Notes: generated from the letters alone by a model not told the origin. Counted from the stretch's first letter, positions 8,963 through 18,882 are shown. The stretch: DNA of 41,740 nucleotides from an uncultured Succinivibrionaceae bacterium (GCA_944390105.1 CALXOV010000052.1:1-41740); one strand, 5' to 3'. Made by a program: numbers and translations.

Positions 8963-10375
8963 TTAATCGGCTTTATTGCGCAGAATCGGCGGAACGGACC
9001 ATAAATCCTGCGTATCAGCCGCACTCATCTGGCCTACGGCATTGACCGCCACTTCAGCGGCAGCCGGGGCTGGAGTTTCGCTGACCTGCACCGGGCCGCT
9101 AGCTTCCGGGCGCAGCCCCGACGGAGCGCCGCCAAAGCTCATCGGCTGCACGCGCGTCTCGGCCGGAGCCGGCTGGGACGGAGCTACAGCGGCAAACGGT
9201 GCCGTAGGCTCGGCAGTCGGCTGAAGCGTGGCGGGCTGAGCAAAGCTGTTAAGCGGACGGCTTTGTGACATGGTAAAGAAGCTGTTGTTCTCGCTCTTAA
9301 CGCTGCTTAAGTTTCCGCTACGGCGCAGCGAGGCCTGAGCGCGCGCTACTGCGGCCGGACTTTCCGCGCCCGGGACGTCGGCAGCTGAGATACCGGTAAT
9401 TAAAATAGTAACCGCAATTTCGTCCTCGGCAAGTTTCTCATCAAAGGACAGACCCATCTTGCAGTCGGCTTCTTCATCGGCATAGCTCTGAATTTCCGAG
9501 CAGATTTCCTCCCACTTAACAATCGGGAAGTTCGGGTTGACGCGCGCATTGACGAGCAGGCCTGCTGCAGACTTAATATCCACCTGCTCAATGAGCGGGC
9601 TGTGGATGGCATGCTGAACAGCATCCTCAACGAAGTTAGCCCCCTTGCCGATGCCATTGCCGATCATGGCATGGCCGCGGCCCATCAGTACGGTGCGCAC
9701 GTCGGCAAAATCAAGGTTGATATAGCCAGGGCGCGTAATGGAATCCGTAATGCCCTTGACCGCATTGAGCAGCACATCATTGGCTTCATTAAAGGCATTG
9801 ACAATTGAGACATTGGCCCCCAAGTTCTTTAAGAGCTTATCATTGTCAATGACAATTAAACTGTCTACATGCTTGGACAGATCAGAAATACCGGCTTGAG
9901 CATTAATCATGTGACGCTTGCCTTCAAAGCGGAAGGGCTTGGTCACCACGGCCACGGTCAGAGCTCCGGTTTCTTTGGCGATTTCGGCAATAATCGGCGC
10001 AGCGCCGGTACCGGTGCCGCCGCCCATACCGGCGGTAATGAACACCATGTCCGAGCCCTGCAGCAGCTTCTTAATATCCTCTTTGCTCTCTTCTGCCGCC
10101 TTGCGCCCTTTATTCGGGTCGCAACCGGCACCTAAGCCGTTAGTCAGCTTAACGCCGATCTGCACCTTAGTGGGCGCCGTAGATTTACTCAGCGCCTGGG
10201 TATCGGTGTTGACTACGATAAACTCTACGCCCGCAAGGCTCTGATTTATCATGTGCTGCAGCGAATTGCCGCCGCCGCCGCCCACGCCAATTACGCGGAT
10301 AACGCAGTTATTGGCCGGATGAATATTTGAATCTGCCGCGGTATTCGACACCGCTGCTACCTTAAAATCGCTCAT
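8963..10375 (-). CDS. ftsZ: FtsZ, first paralogue (canonical position after ftsA)
   Basis: The product is 470 residues, the tubulin-like GTPase that forms the Z ring at mid-cell. T1 loop GGGGGN (32-37), signature GGGTGTG (118-124) and T7 residues Asn220, Asp222 and Asp225 (NLDFADV) are all present. E. coli FtsZ has Arg142 in FEGKKR; here FEGKRH places His155 at that position. The linker, about residues 331-456, is Pro/Ala-rich and much longer than in E. coli. It begins with a motif, ESPAAVARAQASLRR, that is also found in the second copy. The tail peptide DLWSVPPILRNKAD corresponds to the FtsA/ZipA-binding peptide. It follows ftsA by 66 bp, with AAAGGA ahead of the ATG. Its position in the cluster argues that this is the ancestral copy. 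Confidence 0.97.
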   Translation of the reverse strand: MSDFKVAAVSNTAADSNIHPANNCVIRVIGVGGGGGNSLQHMINQSLAGVEFIVVNTDTQALSKSTAPTKVQIGVKLTNGLGAGCDPNKGRKAAEESKEDIKKLLQGSDMVFITAGMGGGTGTGAAPIIAEIAKETGALTVAVVTKPFRFEGKRHMINAQAGISDLSKHVDSLIVIDNDKLLKNLGANVSIVNAFNEANDVLLNAVKGITDSITRPGYINLDFADVRTVLMGRGHAMIGNGIGKGANFVEDAVQHAIHSPLIEQVDIKSAAGLLVNARVNPNFPIVKWEEICSEIQSYADEEADCKMGLSFDEKLAEDEIAVTILITGISAADVPGAESPAAVARAQASLRRSGNLSSVKSENNSFFTMSQSRPLNSFAQPATLQPTAEPTAPFAAVAPSQPAPAETRVQPMSFGGAPSGLRPEASGPVQVSETPAPAAAEVAVNAVGQMSAADTQDLWSVPPILRNKAD

Positions 10376-10441
10376 AAACCTATCCTTTATTCTCTATTGC
10401 CGCTATCTTAGCAAGAAAAGCTAAAAATTCTTGAAGGCGCA

Positions 10442-11773
10442 TCAAAGTTCTTTATGAAACCATTCTTTAAGCTTCGACCACACGGACTGACCGCCTTCCG
10501 ACGCCTGCACCCCCGCGTTGTCAGTGCGGTCATCAAGATCTGAGCGGCCAAAACGCAAGAGTCCGACGCTGACTGCCTTATCCGGGCCCACCTTGCTTTC
10601 ATCGCACCAGGTGACGCCGCGCGGACTGCCAACTTTAACCTTGACTAAATTTCCGTTAGGCGCCAGCGCTACCGCCGCGAGCTTTTCAATTGAGCGCGTT
10701 TTAGCCACGCCGCCGGTGAGCACAAAGCCTGCGCCTAAATTCAAGACAATGCCCATATCACGCGAGCAGTGCTCAATCTGATCGCTCACGGCATTGAAAA
10801 CATCCTTAAGTCCCGCGGCAATCACATCGGCAAGCTCGGCTTTGGAGATGAAAATCTTTTCATCAAGCCCATCGGCCCCACCCACTGACACCTGCAGCGA
10901 CAGTGCGCGATCGCTCTCGGACAGCAGCGCTGAGCCCGCTGCGCCGTATTTACACTTAATTTCCTCTGCAAGCGACAGCGGCAGACCGTAGCGCAGTGCA
11001 ATCGCGCGGGTAATCGCATTGCCGCCTCTATCTAAGCCAAAGGAGATAATAAGGCGCTGCCTATCGTACACCGCCACATTCACGGTACCGGCACCGTAAT
11101 CAATCAGGCACACGCCGATATTCTTATCATCAAGCGACAACACCGCATCGGCAGCGGCAATGCCGGTAAAGACAAATCGATCAATCATCACATCCGAGGA
11201 TACGCGCTGAATGGCCGAGCGCAGATTATTCTCCTGATCGCGGCTGCAGGAGATGATATGCACCTGCACTTCAACCCGCATCGCCGACAAGCCGATTGGA
11301 TTAATGATCTCACTGCCGTTGTCGCAGGTATAAAACTGCGGCACCACATGAATGATGTGACTGCCCTCAGAGAGCTTAACTGAGCGCGCATTTTCAATGC
11401 AGTGGTCGCGATCAACCCGCGATACGACGCGATTTTGCACCGTAGCGGTACCGTGCTCATTGCGCGATTCAATATGCCGTCCGGCAATGCCGAGCAGGCA
11501 GTGATCGAGTGCGGCTCCCAGCTGCGGCTCCACATCCTGCAGCAGCGCCGTCAGCGCATCGCTGAGAGCAAACAGATCGCTAACCGAACCGGCATTCATG
11601 CCGCGGGACGGTTCTTCGCGGTAAAAACGTACCGTCACCGCGCCGTCGGCATCTACCGTGCCGGCCGTAATGCGCAGGCGCGAGGTGCCGATATCAATAC
11701 CGATGAGCAATGAACGCTCTGTGCCGCGCTCCGCGGCGGCTGTCTTGCTTTTATTTTTGGCAAACATACTCAT
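10442..11773 (-). CDS. ftsA: Cell division protein FtsA, actin-like FtsZ membrane tether
   Basis: The product is 443 residues. It has the actin-fold phosphate-1 loop LLIGIDIGTSRLRI near the N-terminus, an SHS2-type insertion (around IENARSVKLSEGSHI), an adenosine motif FVLTGGVAK, and a C-terminal amphipathic helix VWSKLKEWFHKEL for membrane attachment. The phosphate-2 loop reads LIDYGAGTVNVAVY, where E. coli has DIGGGTMDIAVY; this is a noticeable divergence in the ATP site. The ATG at 11773 overlaps the ftsQ stop (ATGA), so translation is probably coupled. It recruits FtsZ through the FtsZ tail, and here it may serve both paralogues. Confidence 0.96.
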   Translation of the reverse strand: MSMFAKNKSKTAAAERGTERSLLIGIDIGTSRLRITAGTVDADGAVTVRFYREEPSRGMNAGSVSDLFALSDALTALLQDVEPQLGAALDHCLLGIAGRHIESRNEHGTATVQNRVVSRVDRDHCIENARSVKLSEGSHIIHVVPQFYTCDNGSEIINPIGLSAMRVEVQVHIISCSRDQENNLRSAIQRVSSDVMIDRFVFTGIAAADAVLSLDDKNIGVCLIDYGAGTVNVAVYDRQRLIISFGLDRGGNAITRAIALRYGLPLSLAEEIKCKYGAAGSALLSESDRALSLQVSVGGADGLDEKIFISKAELADVIAAGLKDVFNAVSDQIEHCSRDMGIVLNLGAGFVLTGGVAKTRSIEKLAAVALAPNGNLVKVKVGSPRGVTWCDESKVGPDKAVSVGLLRFGRSDLDDRTDNAGVQASEGGQSVWSKLKEWFHKEL

Positions 11774-12519
11774 TCCTGCTTCACCTCCGTGCGTGCGCGC
11801 ACGGCAAAACCGCTGTCGTAGCGCAGATCAACATAGGCCAGGGCGGAAAGATCGAGTCCGGCGCTGTCCATAGCCTGTAAAAAGCGCTGCAGCCGTGCAG
11901 CGGCCAGCGCATGTTCATTGTCGCGGCCTAAGATTAAGACCGTACCATTGACTAAGGTAATGCGCAAACAGCGTATATTATCAAGCATAACTGCGCGCAT
12001 CTGCAAACCATAGCGTGCCAGCGCGCGCGTGAAGATCACCGCCTGCGCATAGACCTCTGGGGCTAGCTCATCATGCGGCGCACTAAGGCGCACTAAGGGT
12101 TCATTAAAGCGCGCTAAATCCGGATAAAAGACCTGCTGCGCTGCCGCATCGTACAGGCCATTGTCATTCCAATAGGCCGCTGGCACATGCTCAATTAAGG
12201 AAATAACCAAAGTATCGGGCATGCGCTTTTTCACCTGCACGCGCGCCACCCACGGCAACTGACTTAAAGCCTGCACTAAAGGCGCGGTATCCAGAGCCGG
12301 CAGATTGCGCCCAGCGCACAGCTCACCGCACAGAGCCGCGATCTCACGCTTATCAATGCGCTTTAGGGCTCCGTCAATGACGATAGCCTTAACCGGCAGA
12401 CTGTCATCGGCAAACAGGGCATCCTTAAGGCGCAGATCAAAAAATACGATCAGCGCGGCAAGCAGTGTACAAAACAGTACACCTGCAATAAAGCGGCCGC
12501 GGCTTTGCTTGAGCGCCAT
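11770..12519 (-). CDS. ftsQ: Cell division protein FtsQ
   Basis: The product is 249 residues. A short basic cytoplasmic start (MALKQSRGR) is followed by one membrane helix (FIAGVLFCTLLAALIVFF). The periplasmic part has a POTRA domain (VKAIVIDGALKRIDKREI to WVARVQVKKRMPDTLVI) and the FtsQ C-terminal domain. It links FtsL/FtsB to the early divisome. It sits in its normal place before ftsA. Upstream, where ddl is usually found, only 71 bp separate it from murC. Confidence 0.93.
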   Translation of the reverse strand: MALKQSRGRFIAGVLFCTLLAALIVFFDLRLKDALFADDSLPVKAIVIDGALKRIDKREIAALCGELCAGRNLPALDTAPLVQALSQLPWVARVQVKKRMPDTLVISLIEHVPAAYWNDNGLYDAAAQQVFYPDLARFNEPLVRLSAPHDELAPEVYAQAVIFTRALARYGLQMRAVMLDNIRCLRITLVNGTVLILGRDNEHALAAARLQRFLQAMDSAGLDLSALAYVDLRYDSGFAVRARTEVKQE

Positions 12520-12559
12520 CTTGATTAACCCTTAACCTGTATCCGTTACCTTGTCTGAA

Positions 12560-12584
12560 GGCTTAAGCGCAGCGTACTTAAGCC
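12560..12584. repeat. Inverted repeat in the murC-ftsQ gap
   Basis: GGCTTAAG / CTTAAGCC, 8-base perfect arms around a 9-base loop. It occupies the gap where other gammaproteobacteria carry ddlB. No T-run follows on the minus strand, so it looks like an mRNA-processing or stability hairpin, or a scar, rather than a terminator. Confidence 0.5.
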
Positions 12585-12590
12585 TAAGAT

Positions 12591-14027
12591 TCAGTCCGCC
12601 ACATGCTGCCAGCGCGATGACAGCAGGCGACAGGCTTTTGTCACCGAGCCTGCGCCCTGAGTCAGCACAATGTCCCCATCCTGCACCACGCTTTCAAGCA
12701 AGGCCGGCACCTCTTCTAAACTCGCCGCATACAGCGGCTCAAACTTGCGCTGCGCACGGATGGAGCGGCACAGATGGCGGCTATCGGCCCCCGGGATCGG
12801 ATCTTCGCCGGCGCTGTAGACTTCAAGCAAAATTAACACGTCCACCGTCTGCAACACGCGGACAAAATCCTCGTAGAGATCGCGCGTGCGACTGTAGCGA
12901 TGCGGCTGAAACACCATAACGAGGCGTCGCCCCGGCCACCCCTCACGCACCGCCTGAATAGTGGCGGCAACCTCCGAAGGGTGATGTCCATAATCATCGA
13001 CTAAACTGACCGTCCCCGCGCCCACCTGAAAATGTCCATAGCGTTGAAAACGCCGCCCGACGCCCTCAAAGGTGGCCAGTGCCAGCTTAATCGCTTCATC
13101 AGCAATTCCCTCCTCCATCGCCACGGCGGCAGCGGCGGCCGCGTTTTTAGCCATATGCAGGCCCGGCAGAGTAAGACTTACCGGCAGAGGCGGGTTATTT
13201 TTGCGCAAAATCGTAAAGCGCGAGCCGCCGGCATGAGGCTCGTAGTCCACCACCTGCAAATCAGCTCCCGGCTTAGTGCCGTAGGTGATCACGGTACGCC
13301 CAATGCGCGGCAGCAGCTTTTCAATCACCGGATCATCAATGCACACCACGGCCACCCCGTAAAAGGGCAGATTGTGCAGAAATTCAATAAAAGTATCCTG
13401 CAGCTTGGCAAAATCACCGCCGTAAGTGCCCAAGTGATCAGGCTCAATATTAGTCACCACCGTGACCATCGGCTGCAAATGCAAAAAGGAGGCATCCGAC
13501 TCATCGGCCTCTGCAATTAGATAGCGTGAAGACCCCAAGCGCGCATTAGTGCCTGCGCTGTTAAGCAGGCCACCTATCACAAAGGTGGGGTCAAGACCGG
13601 CCTTGCCGTAAATGCTGGCAATTAAACTGGTCGTCGTAGTTTTGCCGTGGGTACCGGCCACCGCAATGCCGTAGCGGTAGCGCATCAGCTCACCGAGCAT
13701 TTCAGCGCGCCGTACTACCGGTATACGCAGCCGGATAGCCTCTGCAATCTCAGGATTGTCCGGATGAATGGCCGAGGAAACCACCACCACGCTCACCTGC
13801 TGCACATGCTCGCGCGCATGTCCGATAAAGATCTTTATCCCCAGGTTGCGCAGGCGCTCGGTGACCTTGCTTTCGGCCACATCCGAGCCCTGTACCGCAT
13901 AACCTTCATTACGCAGTACTTCGGCAATGCCGCACATGCCGGCGCCGCCGATGCCGACAAAATGAATGCAGCGCACCTTATGCATCAGCGGAATGCCCTG
14001 CAGCAGTTCATCCTTAAGCTTAGTCAT
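12591..14027 (-). CDS. murC: UDP-N-acetylmuramate--L-alanine ligase MurC
   Basis: The product is 478 residues, a normal length. It adds L-Ala to UDP-MurNAc in the cytoplasm, the first amino acid of the stem peptide. An N-terminal Rossmann motif ([17 protein letters not shown]) precedes the ATP loop [13 protein letters not shown] and the Mur ligase central and C-terminal domains ([22 protein letters not shown]). A GAGAG ribosome site lies upstream of the ATG. It is 86 bp from murG and 71 bp from ftsQ, the loosest spacing in the murD-ftsA part of the cluster. Confidence 0.97.
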   Translation of the reverse strand: MTKLKDELLQGIPLMHKVRCIHFVGIGGAGMCGIAEVLRNEGYAVQGSDVAESKVTERLRNLGIKIFIGHAREHVQQVSVVVVSSAIHPDNPEIAEAIRLRIPVVRRAEMLGELMRYRYGIAVAGTHGKTTTTSLIASIYGKAGLDPTFVIGGLLNSAGTNARLGSSRYLIAEADESDASFLHLQPMVTVVTNIEPDHLGTYGGDFAKLQDTFIEFLHNLPFYGVAVVCIDDPVIEKLLPRIGRTVITYGTKPGADLQVVDYEPHAGGSRFTILRKNNPPLPVSLTLPGLHMAKNAAAAAAVAMEEGIADEAIKLALATFEGVGRRFQRYGHFQVGAGTVSLVDDYGHHPSEVAATIQAVREGWPGRRLVMVFQPHRYSRTRDLYEDFVRVLQTVDVLILLEVYSAGEDPIPGADSRHLCRSIRAQRKFEPLYAASLEEVPALLESVVQDGDIVLTQGAGSVTKACRLLSSRWQHVAD

Positions 14028-14113
14028 AATTCTCTCTCTGTAATCTGCAATTCTTGCGCTGACGCTGCCGCCTAGCGCGGTCCACTTTACACGCGTGAAC
14101 TGACGCGCTGTCC

Positions 14114-15226
14114 CTAGCTGCCGCGGCGCGCTTCAAGCAGCGCGCTGATGGCCGCCAGCACCTGTGTAGGAGCGTCCAGCACTGCCGCCTGACGCTGACA
14201 GGCTGCGCGCTTTATCAGCTCTTTTTTATTCAGTAGCGGCTGCAGCGCCGCCTGCAGCGTATCTGCATTCAGCGTCGCCTGCGGGATCAGCACCGCACCA
14301 CCGCCTTGCACCTGTACGCTGGCATTCTTAGTTTGATGATCATCCACCGCCGAAGGCAGCGGAATATACAAAGCAGGCAGCCCAGCTGCCGCTACCTCGG
14401 CCACGGTCAGGGCCCCTGCGCGGCAGATGACGATATCGGCACGGGTATACTGCGCGGCCATATCGTCAATAAAATCCTGTGTCTGCACACAAAACGACGA
14501 CGCAGGCAAGTGCTCTCCTTGCAGATAGCGCGCCGCCGTTGCACTCTGATTGCCATTACCGCATTGATGCATCACATTAAGGGCAATGCCCTGCGGCGCC
14601 ATCACCTTGCGGTAAAAATCAGTCAGCAGCGTAGGCAGCTTTTCGTTTAAGGCCTGCGCCCCCAACGAGCCGCCGACAATCAGCACATGCAACGTATTGT
14701 CGGCTAAAAAGTCATGTGTGGTAGCATGCAGCGCCGCAATTTCCGGGCGTACCGGATTACCGGTAACCTTAACCTGCTTACCGCTAAAGGCCCCGGGGAA
14801 GCCTAATAAGGTTAAATCGGCAATTTTAAACAGCAAGCGATTGGTAAGGCCCGCAGCGGCATTCTGCTCATGGAGCACTAAAGGGATCCCCAACAGCTTA
14901 GCAGCTACCCCGCCCGGACCTGCGGCATAGCCGCCCATGCCAATCACCACATCCGGAGCAAAAGCCTTGATGATGCGCCGCGCCTGCAAGATAGCCCGGC
15001 TAATCATCCAGGGGGCCCCTAATAACGACTTAAGTCCGTGACGGCGCAGACCCTGCACTTGAATATAAGCAATGTTAAATCCCGCCGCCGGCACTAACTG
15101 CTCTTCCATGCGCCCGCGGGCCCCGAGCCATAGAATCTCTTCACCGCGCGCCTGCAGCAGACGGGCGATTGACAGCGCCGGAATAACGTGGCCACCGGTA
15201 CCTCCGGCCATAATCACTACTTTCAT
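14114..15226 (-). CDS. murG: MurG, lipid II synthase (UDP-GlcNAc transferase)
   Basis: The product is 370 residues from the ATG at 15226. The frame extends to 15316, inside ftsW, but MurG proteins begin at [18 protein letters not shown] and AGGATAGAGGG lies just upstream, so the shorter form is used. MurG adds GlcNAc to lipid I at the inner face of the membrane. Visible motifs are the G-loop [20 protein letters not shown], a second G-loop [12 protein letters not shown], and the donor-site region [24 protein letters not shown]. It is 19 bp after ftsW and is part of the cluster transcript. Confidence 0.95.
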   Translation of the reverse strand: MKVVIMAGGTGGHVIPALSIARLLQARGEEILWLGARGRMEEQLVPAAGFNIAYIQVQGLRRHGLKSLLGAPWMISRAILQARRIIKAFAPDVVIGMGGYAAGPGGVAAKLLGIPLVLHEQNAAAGLTNRLLFKIADLTLLGFPGAFSGKQVKVTGNPVRPEIAALHATTHDFLADNTLHVLIVGGSLGAQALNEKLPTLLTDFYRKVMAPQGIALNVMHQCGNGNQSATAARYLQGEHLPASSFCVQTQDFIDDMAAQYTRADIVICRAGALTVAEVAAAGLPALYIPLPSAVDDHQTKNASVQVQGGGAVLIPQATLNADTLQAALQPLLNKKELIKRAACQRQAAVLDAPTQVLAAISALLEARRGS

Positions 15227-15245
15227 CCCTCTATCCTTATCAAGT

Positions 15246-16421
15246 TCAGCTGCCAGGACGCAGCTGCAACTTTCGCGCTGCACTGCCCCACAGTCCCTGC
15301 CGATACTCAAAATCAATGCGCAGCAGCAACGCTAAAGCTGCCATGCAGATCATCAGCGATGATCCGCCGTATGAGACCAAGGGCAAGGTTAAGCCCTTAG
15401 TCGGCAAGGCTCCGGAGGCGGCGCCGATATTAATCACCGTCTGCAGACAAAACCAAATGCCGATACCAAAAGCGGCAAAACCGGCAAAGGACGGACTGCT
15501 GCGCAAGAGCTTAAACGACAGATGCACCGCCTTAAAAATAATGATGAACTCAAGGGCAATCACCACCAGCATACCGACAAACCCCAATTCCTCACCAAGA
15601 ATTGCCGTCACAAAGTCCGTATGCGCCTCTGGCAGGTAGCCTAGTTTCTGAATGGAATTGCCCAAACCCTCTCCGCACAGACCTCCGCGCCCAAAGGCCA
15701 TCAGCGACTGTGTCAGTTGATAGCCTGAACCAAACTCATCGGCCCACGGATCCAAAAATGACATCACGCGGCGCATGCGGTAAGGCTGAAAGGCAATTAA
15801 GGCGCTGCCGATGATGGCGACGATAAAGCCGGTTAAAAAGTATTTCAGCAAGCCCGCCCCAGCGGCAAATAAAATCCCAAAGGTGATCATCGTCACCACC
15901 ACCAAGGAGCCAAAATCAGGCTGAGCCAAGAGCATGCCGGCAATCAAACCGATAAAGACCAGAGGCTTAATAAAGCCTTTTTTCTGAGTCCGGATTTCAG
16001 CAATTTTACGGCTGGCATACGAGGAAAGATAAACTATCCACGCTAGCTTTAAAATCTCAGCGGGCTGGATGTTAAACACCCCCAGCTCCAGCCAACGCTT
16101 GGCTTCATTGATCTCCCGACCCACGATCAGCACTGCAATCAGCAGGACTAAAGACAGGCACAACAGATAGATTGAGCTCTGCTGTACCTTACGCGTTGGA
16201 ATGGCCGCACACACAATAAAGACAAGAAGCCCCAGCGCCACGTAGACGAGCTGACGCTTAAGATAATACGCACTGTCGCCAAAGCGCGTAAAGGCCTCGG
16301 TTACTGAAGCCGAGCTTATCAGCACCACACTGATGCCCAAAAGAGCCAGCACGCACAGCACTAAACCGCGATCAAAACGCGGCTTAGGGCCCACGAGCGC
16401 CTGCCAGATCTTAAGGAGCAT
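15246..16421 (-). CDS. ftsW: FtsW, SEDS peptidoglycan glycosyltransferase of the septum
   Basis: The product is 391 residues with about ten hydrophobic segments. SEDS-family motifs include QPDFGSLVVV, the extracytoplasmic stretch GSGYQLTQSLMAFGRGG, LPEAHTDFVTAILGEELGF, and LPLVSYGGSSL near the C-terminus. It polymerises lipid II together with FtsI. It starts 3 bp after the murD stop and ends 19 bp before murG. Confidence 0.96.
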   Translation of the reverse strand: MLLKIWQALVGPKPRFDRGLVLCVLALLGISVVLISSASVTEAFTRFGDSAYYLKRQLVYVALGLLVFIVCAAIPTRKVQQSSIYLLCLSLVLLIAVLIVGREINEAKRWLELGVFNIQPAEILKLAWIVYLSSYASRKIAEIRTQKKGFIKPLVFIGLIAGMLLAQPDFGSLVVVTMITFGILFAAGAGLLKYFLTGFIVAIIGSALIAFQPYRMRRVMSFLDPWADEFGSGYQLTQSLMAFGRGGLCGEGLGNSIQKLGYLPEAHTDFVTAILGEELGFVGMLVVIALEFIIIFKAVHLSFKLLRSSPSFAGFAAFGIGIWFCLQTVINIGAASGALPTKGLTLPLVSYGGSSLMICMAALALLLRIDFEYRQGLWGSAARKLQLRPGS

Positions 16422-16424
16422 TGG

Positions 16425-17759
16425 CTAAACCTCACGGCTCTCTAAGTGCGTGACTAAGCTGACAAAAATCCGCCCGCGCTCTTCAAATCCCTTGAACTGA
16501 TCAAAGGACGCACAGGCCGGTGACAATAAGATAGCTTGCCCCGGCTGCGCTAGCGCAAAGGCCTCATTTAAAGCCTGGCGCAGATTGAGCGCACTTTGCG
16601 TGTAAGTTGCCGACAAGGCCAGCAGCTTATCGGCATCGCGGCCAAAGCAGTACATGCGTTTTACAGTAGTACCTAAATACTGCTTTAAAGGGGAGAAGTC
16701 CTGCCCCTTACCGAGGCCGCCAGCCAGCAGAATAATGCCCTGCGGATGACGCTCGCGTAAACCTTCAATGGCGGCCTGAGCCGAAGCCACATTGGTGGCT
16801 TTAGAGTCATTGTAAAAAGATATCCCGTCAAGCACGCGCACTAATTGGCAGCGATGCTCCAGCCCCGGAAAGACGCGCAGGGCCTCGCGCTGGGCATCCT
16901 CCGGGATGCCGGCAGCATCCGCCAAAGCCAATGCCGCAGCAGCATTGAGCTCATTGTGCGTCCCGCAGATGACTAAATCGCGGCAATTGAAAAAGCGCCG
17001 CCCATGTTTAGTTAAAAACGTTCCTTCAGGCGTCACTTCACGGCCGTAGGCCTGATTGTCAAGACCAAAACTCGACCAATACTTGCCGCTTTCCGGTATG
17101 GTGCGCGCATCCGCGCGGTTGACAATCACCCGCTTGCAGCGGCGGAAAATGCGCTGCTTGGCCGCCGCATACTTTTCAATATCGCCGCCGTATCTGTCTA
17201 AATGATCTTCCGTAACATTTAAAATTGTGCCGGCTGCTAAATCGAGCGAATAAGTGGTCTCAAGCTCAAAACTCGACAGCTCTAGCACGTAAAGCTCGAC
17301 TTTATCGGAGAGAATATCAAATACCGCAATACCGAAATTAGCCCCGACCGCAGTCTTGATGCCGGCATGCTCGGCCATCGCCGTGACTAAGGCCGTCACC
17401 GTAGATTTGCCGTTAGAGCCGGTAATGCCGATCACTGGAGCTTTAGCCTCAAAGGCAAACAATTCAATATCGCCGATAATGCGCGCCCCTGCCGCCGCCG
17501 CGGCAGCAATTTCCGGAAGATGAATGCTGATGCCCGGGGACACCACTAATATGTCAAAGGTGGCCAGCAGCTGGCCATTGAGCGGACCTAAATTTAAATC
17601 CACTCCGCCGGGGAGCTCATCGACATACGGCGGGTTGGTGCGGGTATCAAACACGGATAGCATGCGCAGATCATGGCGCAGCAGATAGCCGATGACCGCA
17701 ATATTGGAAATGCCTAAACCGACGACGGCGACTTTTTTGCCGTTTAAATTTGCGTTCAC
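16425..17759 (-). CDS. murD: UDP-MurNAc-L-Ala--D-glutamate ligase MurD
   Basis: The product is 444 residues. The start is GTG at 17759 with AAGGA 7 bases upstream. It adds D-Glu to UDP-MurNAc-L-Ala. The N-terminal domain (VAVVGLGISNIAVIGYLL) is followed by the ATP loop GITGSNGKSTVTALV, the lid region LNVTEDHLDRYGG, and the C-terminal ligase domain (FYNDSKATNVASAQAAIEG, ILLAGGLGKGQDF). The gap to mraY is 37 bp. Confidence 0.96.
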   Translation of the reverse strand: MNANLNGKKVAVVGLGISNIAVIGYLLRHDLRMLSVFDTRTNPPYVDELPGGVDLNLGPLNGQLLATFDILVVSPGISIHLPEIAAAAAAGARIIGDIELFAFEAKAPVIGITGSNGKSTVTALVTAMAEHAGIKTAVGANFGIAVFDILSDKVELYVLELSSFELETTYSLDLAAGTILNVTEDHLDRYGGDIEKYAAAKQRIFRRCKRVIVNRADARTIPESGKYWSSFGLDNQAYGREVTPEGTFLTKHGRRFFNCRDLVICGTHNELNAAAALALADAAGIPEDAQREALRVFPGLEHRCQLVRVLDGISFYNDSKATNVASAQAAIEGLRERHPQGIILLAGGLGKGQDFSPLKQYLGTTVKRMYCFGRDADKLLALSATYTQSALNLRQALNEAFALAQPGQAILLSPACASFDQFKGFEERGRIFVSLVTHLESREV

Positions 17760-17796
17760 GAAAAAATCCTTGACTGCCCGCGGCAGCCGCTAAACC

Positions 17797-18879
17797 TCAG
17801 CGCAGCTTGAGCGTGATAAGCCCTAAAAGCACTAAGACTACCGTAATGATCCAAAAGCGCATGAAGACGCGCGGCTCCGGCCACCCGCCTTTTTCAAAAT
17901 GATGATGAATCGGTGCCATCTTAAAGATGCGCCGGCCGGTCATTTTATACGAGCCGACCTGTAAAATCACGGAAATCGTCTCTAAGACGAAAATGCCGCC
18001 CATAATAACCAGCAAGAGCTCCTCGCGCACCAACAGCGCAATAATGCCCAGCAGCGCGCCTAAGGCCAGCGAGCCGACATCGCCCATAAAGACTTCAGCA
18101 GGATAGGTGTTAAACCATAAAAAGCCTAAGCCGGCGCCACAGATAGCAGTACAGATAACCAGCAGCTCGGCAGCTTTGGGCAGATATGGAATATAGAGAT
18201 AAGCTGCGAAATTAGCATTGGAGGTAAGCCAAGCAATTAAGCCAAAACCTGCCGCCACCGTCACCGTGGTGATGATGGCCAAACCGTCTAGGCCATCGGT
18301 TAAATTCACCGCATTAGAGGCCCCGGTCAGCACAAAATAGGCCAGAGGAATAATCAGGAAGCCTAAATCGGGCATAAAGTCTTTAAAAAAGGGCAGCACT
18401 AAAGTAGTCTCAGCGCGGGTTTCGGCAAAGCCGTAGATGGCGCATGACAGCCCTAAAGCGGCTGCCGACTGCCAGAAATATTTGTACTTAGCCCTAAGTC
18501 CATGCGGATCATGCCGCACTACCTTTAAATAGTCATCAGCAAAGCCGATAAGACCGTAGACCACAACGGTAATGAGGCACAAAATCACATAGATATTATC
18601 CAGGCGGCACCACAGCAGGCAGGACAGCACAATGGTGGAATTAATCAGCACGCCGCCCATGGTCGGCGTGCCCTGCTTTTTTAAATGGCTTTCCGGACCG
18701 TCCTTGCGCACCACCTGTCCAAAATGCAGCAGCTGCAGGCGGCGAATACAGTACGGTCCCATGCACAATGAAATGGTCAGCGCAGTTAAAAACGCTAAAG
18801 CGGCGCGAAAGGATAGATATTCAAACACGCGCAGCGTATCAAGGTACTGCGCTAAATAATCAAAAATAAATGAAGCCAT
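17797..18879 (-). CDS. mraY: MraY, phospho-MurNAc-pentapeptide translocase
   Basis: The product is 360 residues, the usual length. It transfers phospho-MurNAc-pentapeptide to undecaprenyl phosphate to form lipid I. About ten membrane segments are visible. Signature regions are [13 protein letters not shown], the Asp pair in [39 protein letters not shown], and the conserved histidine loop [21 protein letters not shown]. It starts 3 bp after the murF stop. Confidence 0.98.
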   Translation of the reverse strand: MASFIFDYLAQYLDTLRVFEYLSFRAALAFLTALTISLCMGPYCIRRLQLLHFGQVVRKDGPESHLKKQGTPTMGGVLINSTIVLSCLLWCRLDNIYVILCLITVVVYGLIGFADDYLKVVRHDPHGLRAKYKYFWQSAAALGLSCAIYGFAETRAETTLVLPFFKDFMPDLGFLIIPLAYFVLTGASNAVNLTDGLDGLAIITTVTVAAGFGLIAWLTSNANFAAYLYIPYLPKAAELLVICTAICGAGLGFLWFNTYPAEVFMGDVGSLALGALLGIIALLVREELLLVIMGGIFVLETISVILQVGSYKMTGRRIFKMAPIHHHFEKGGWPEPRVFMRFWIITVVLVLLGLITLKLR

Positions 18880-18882
18880 GCT

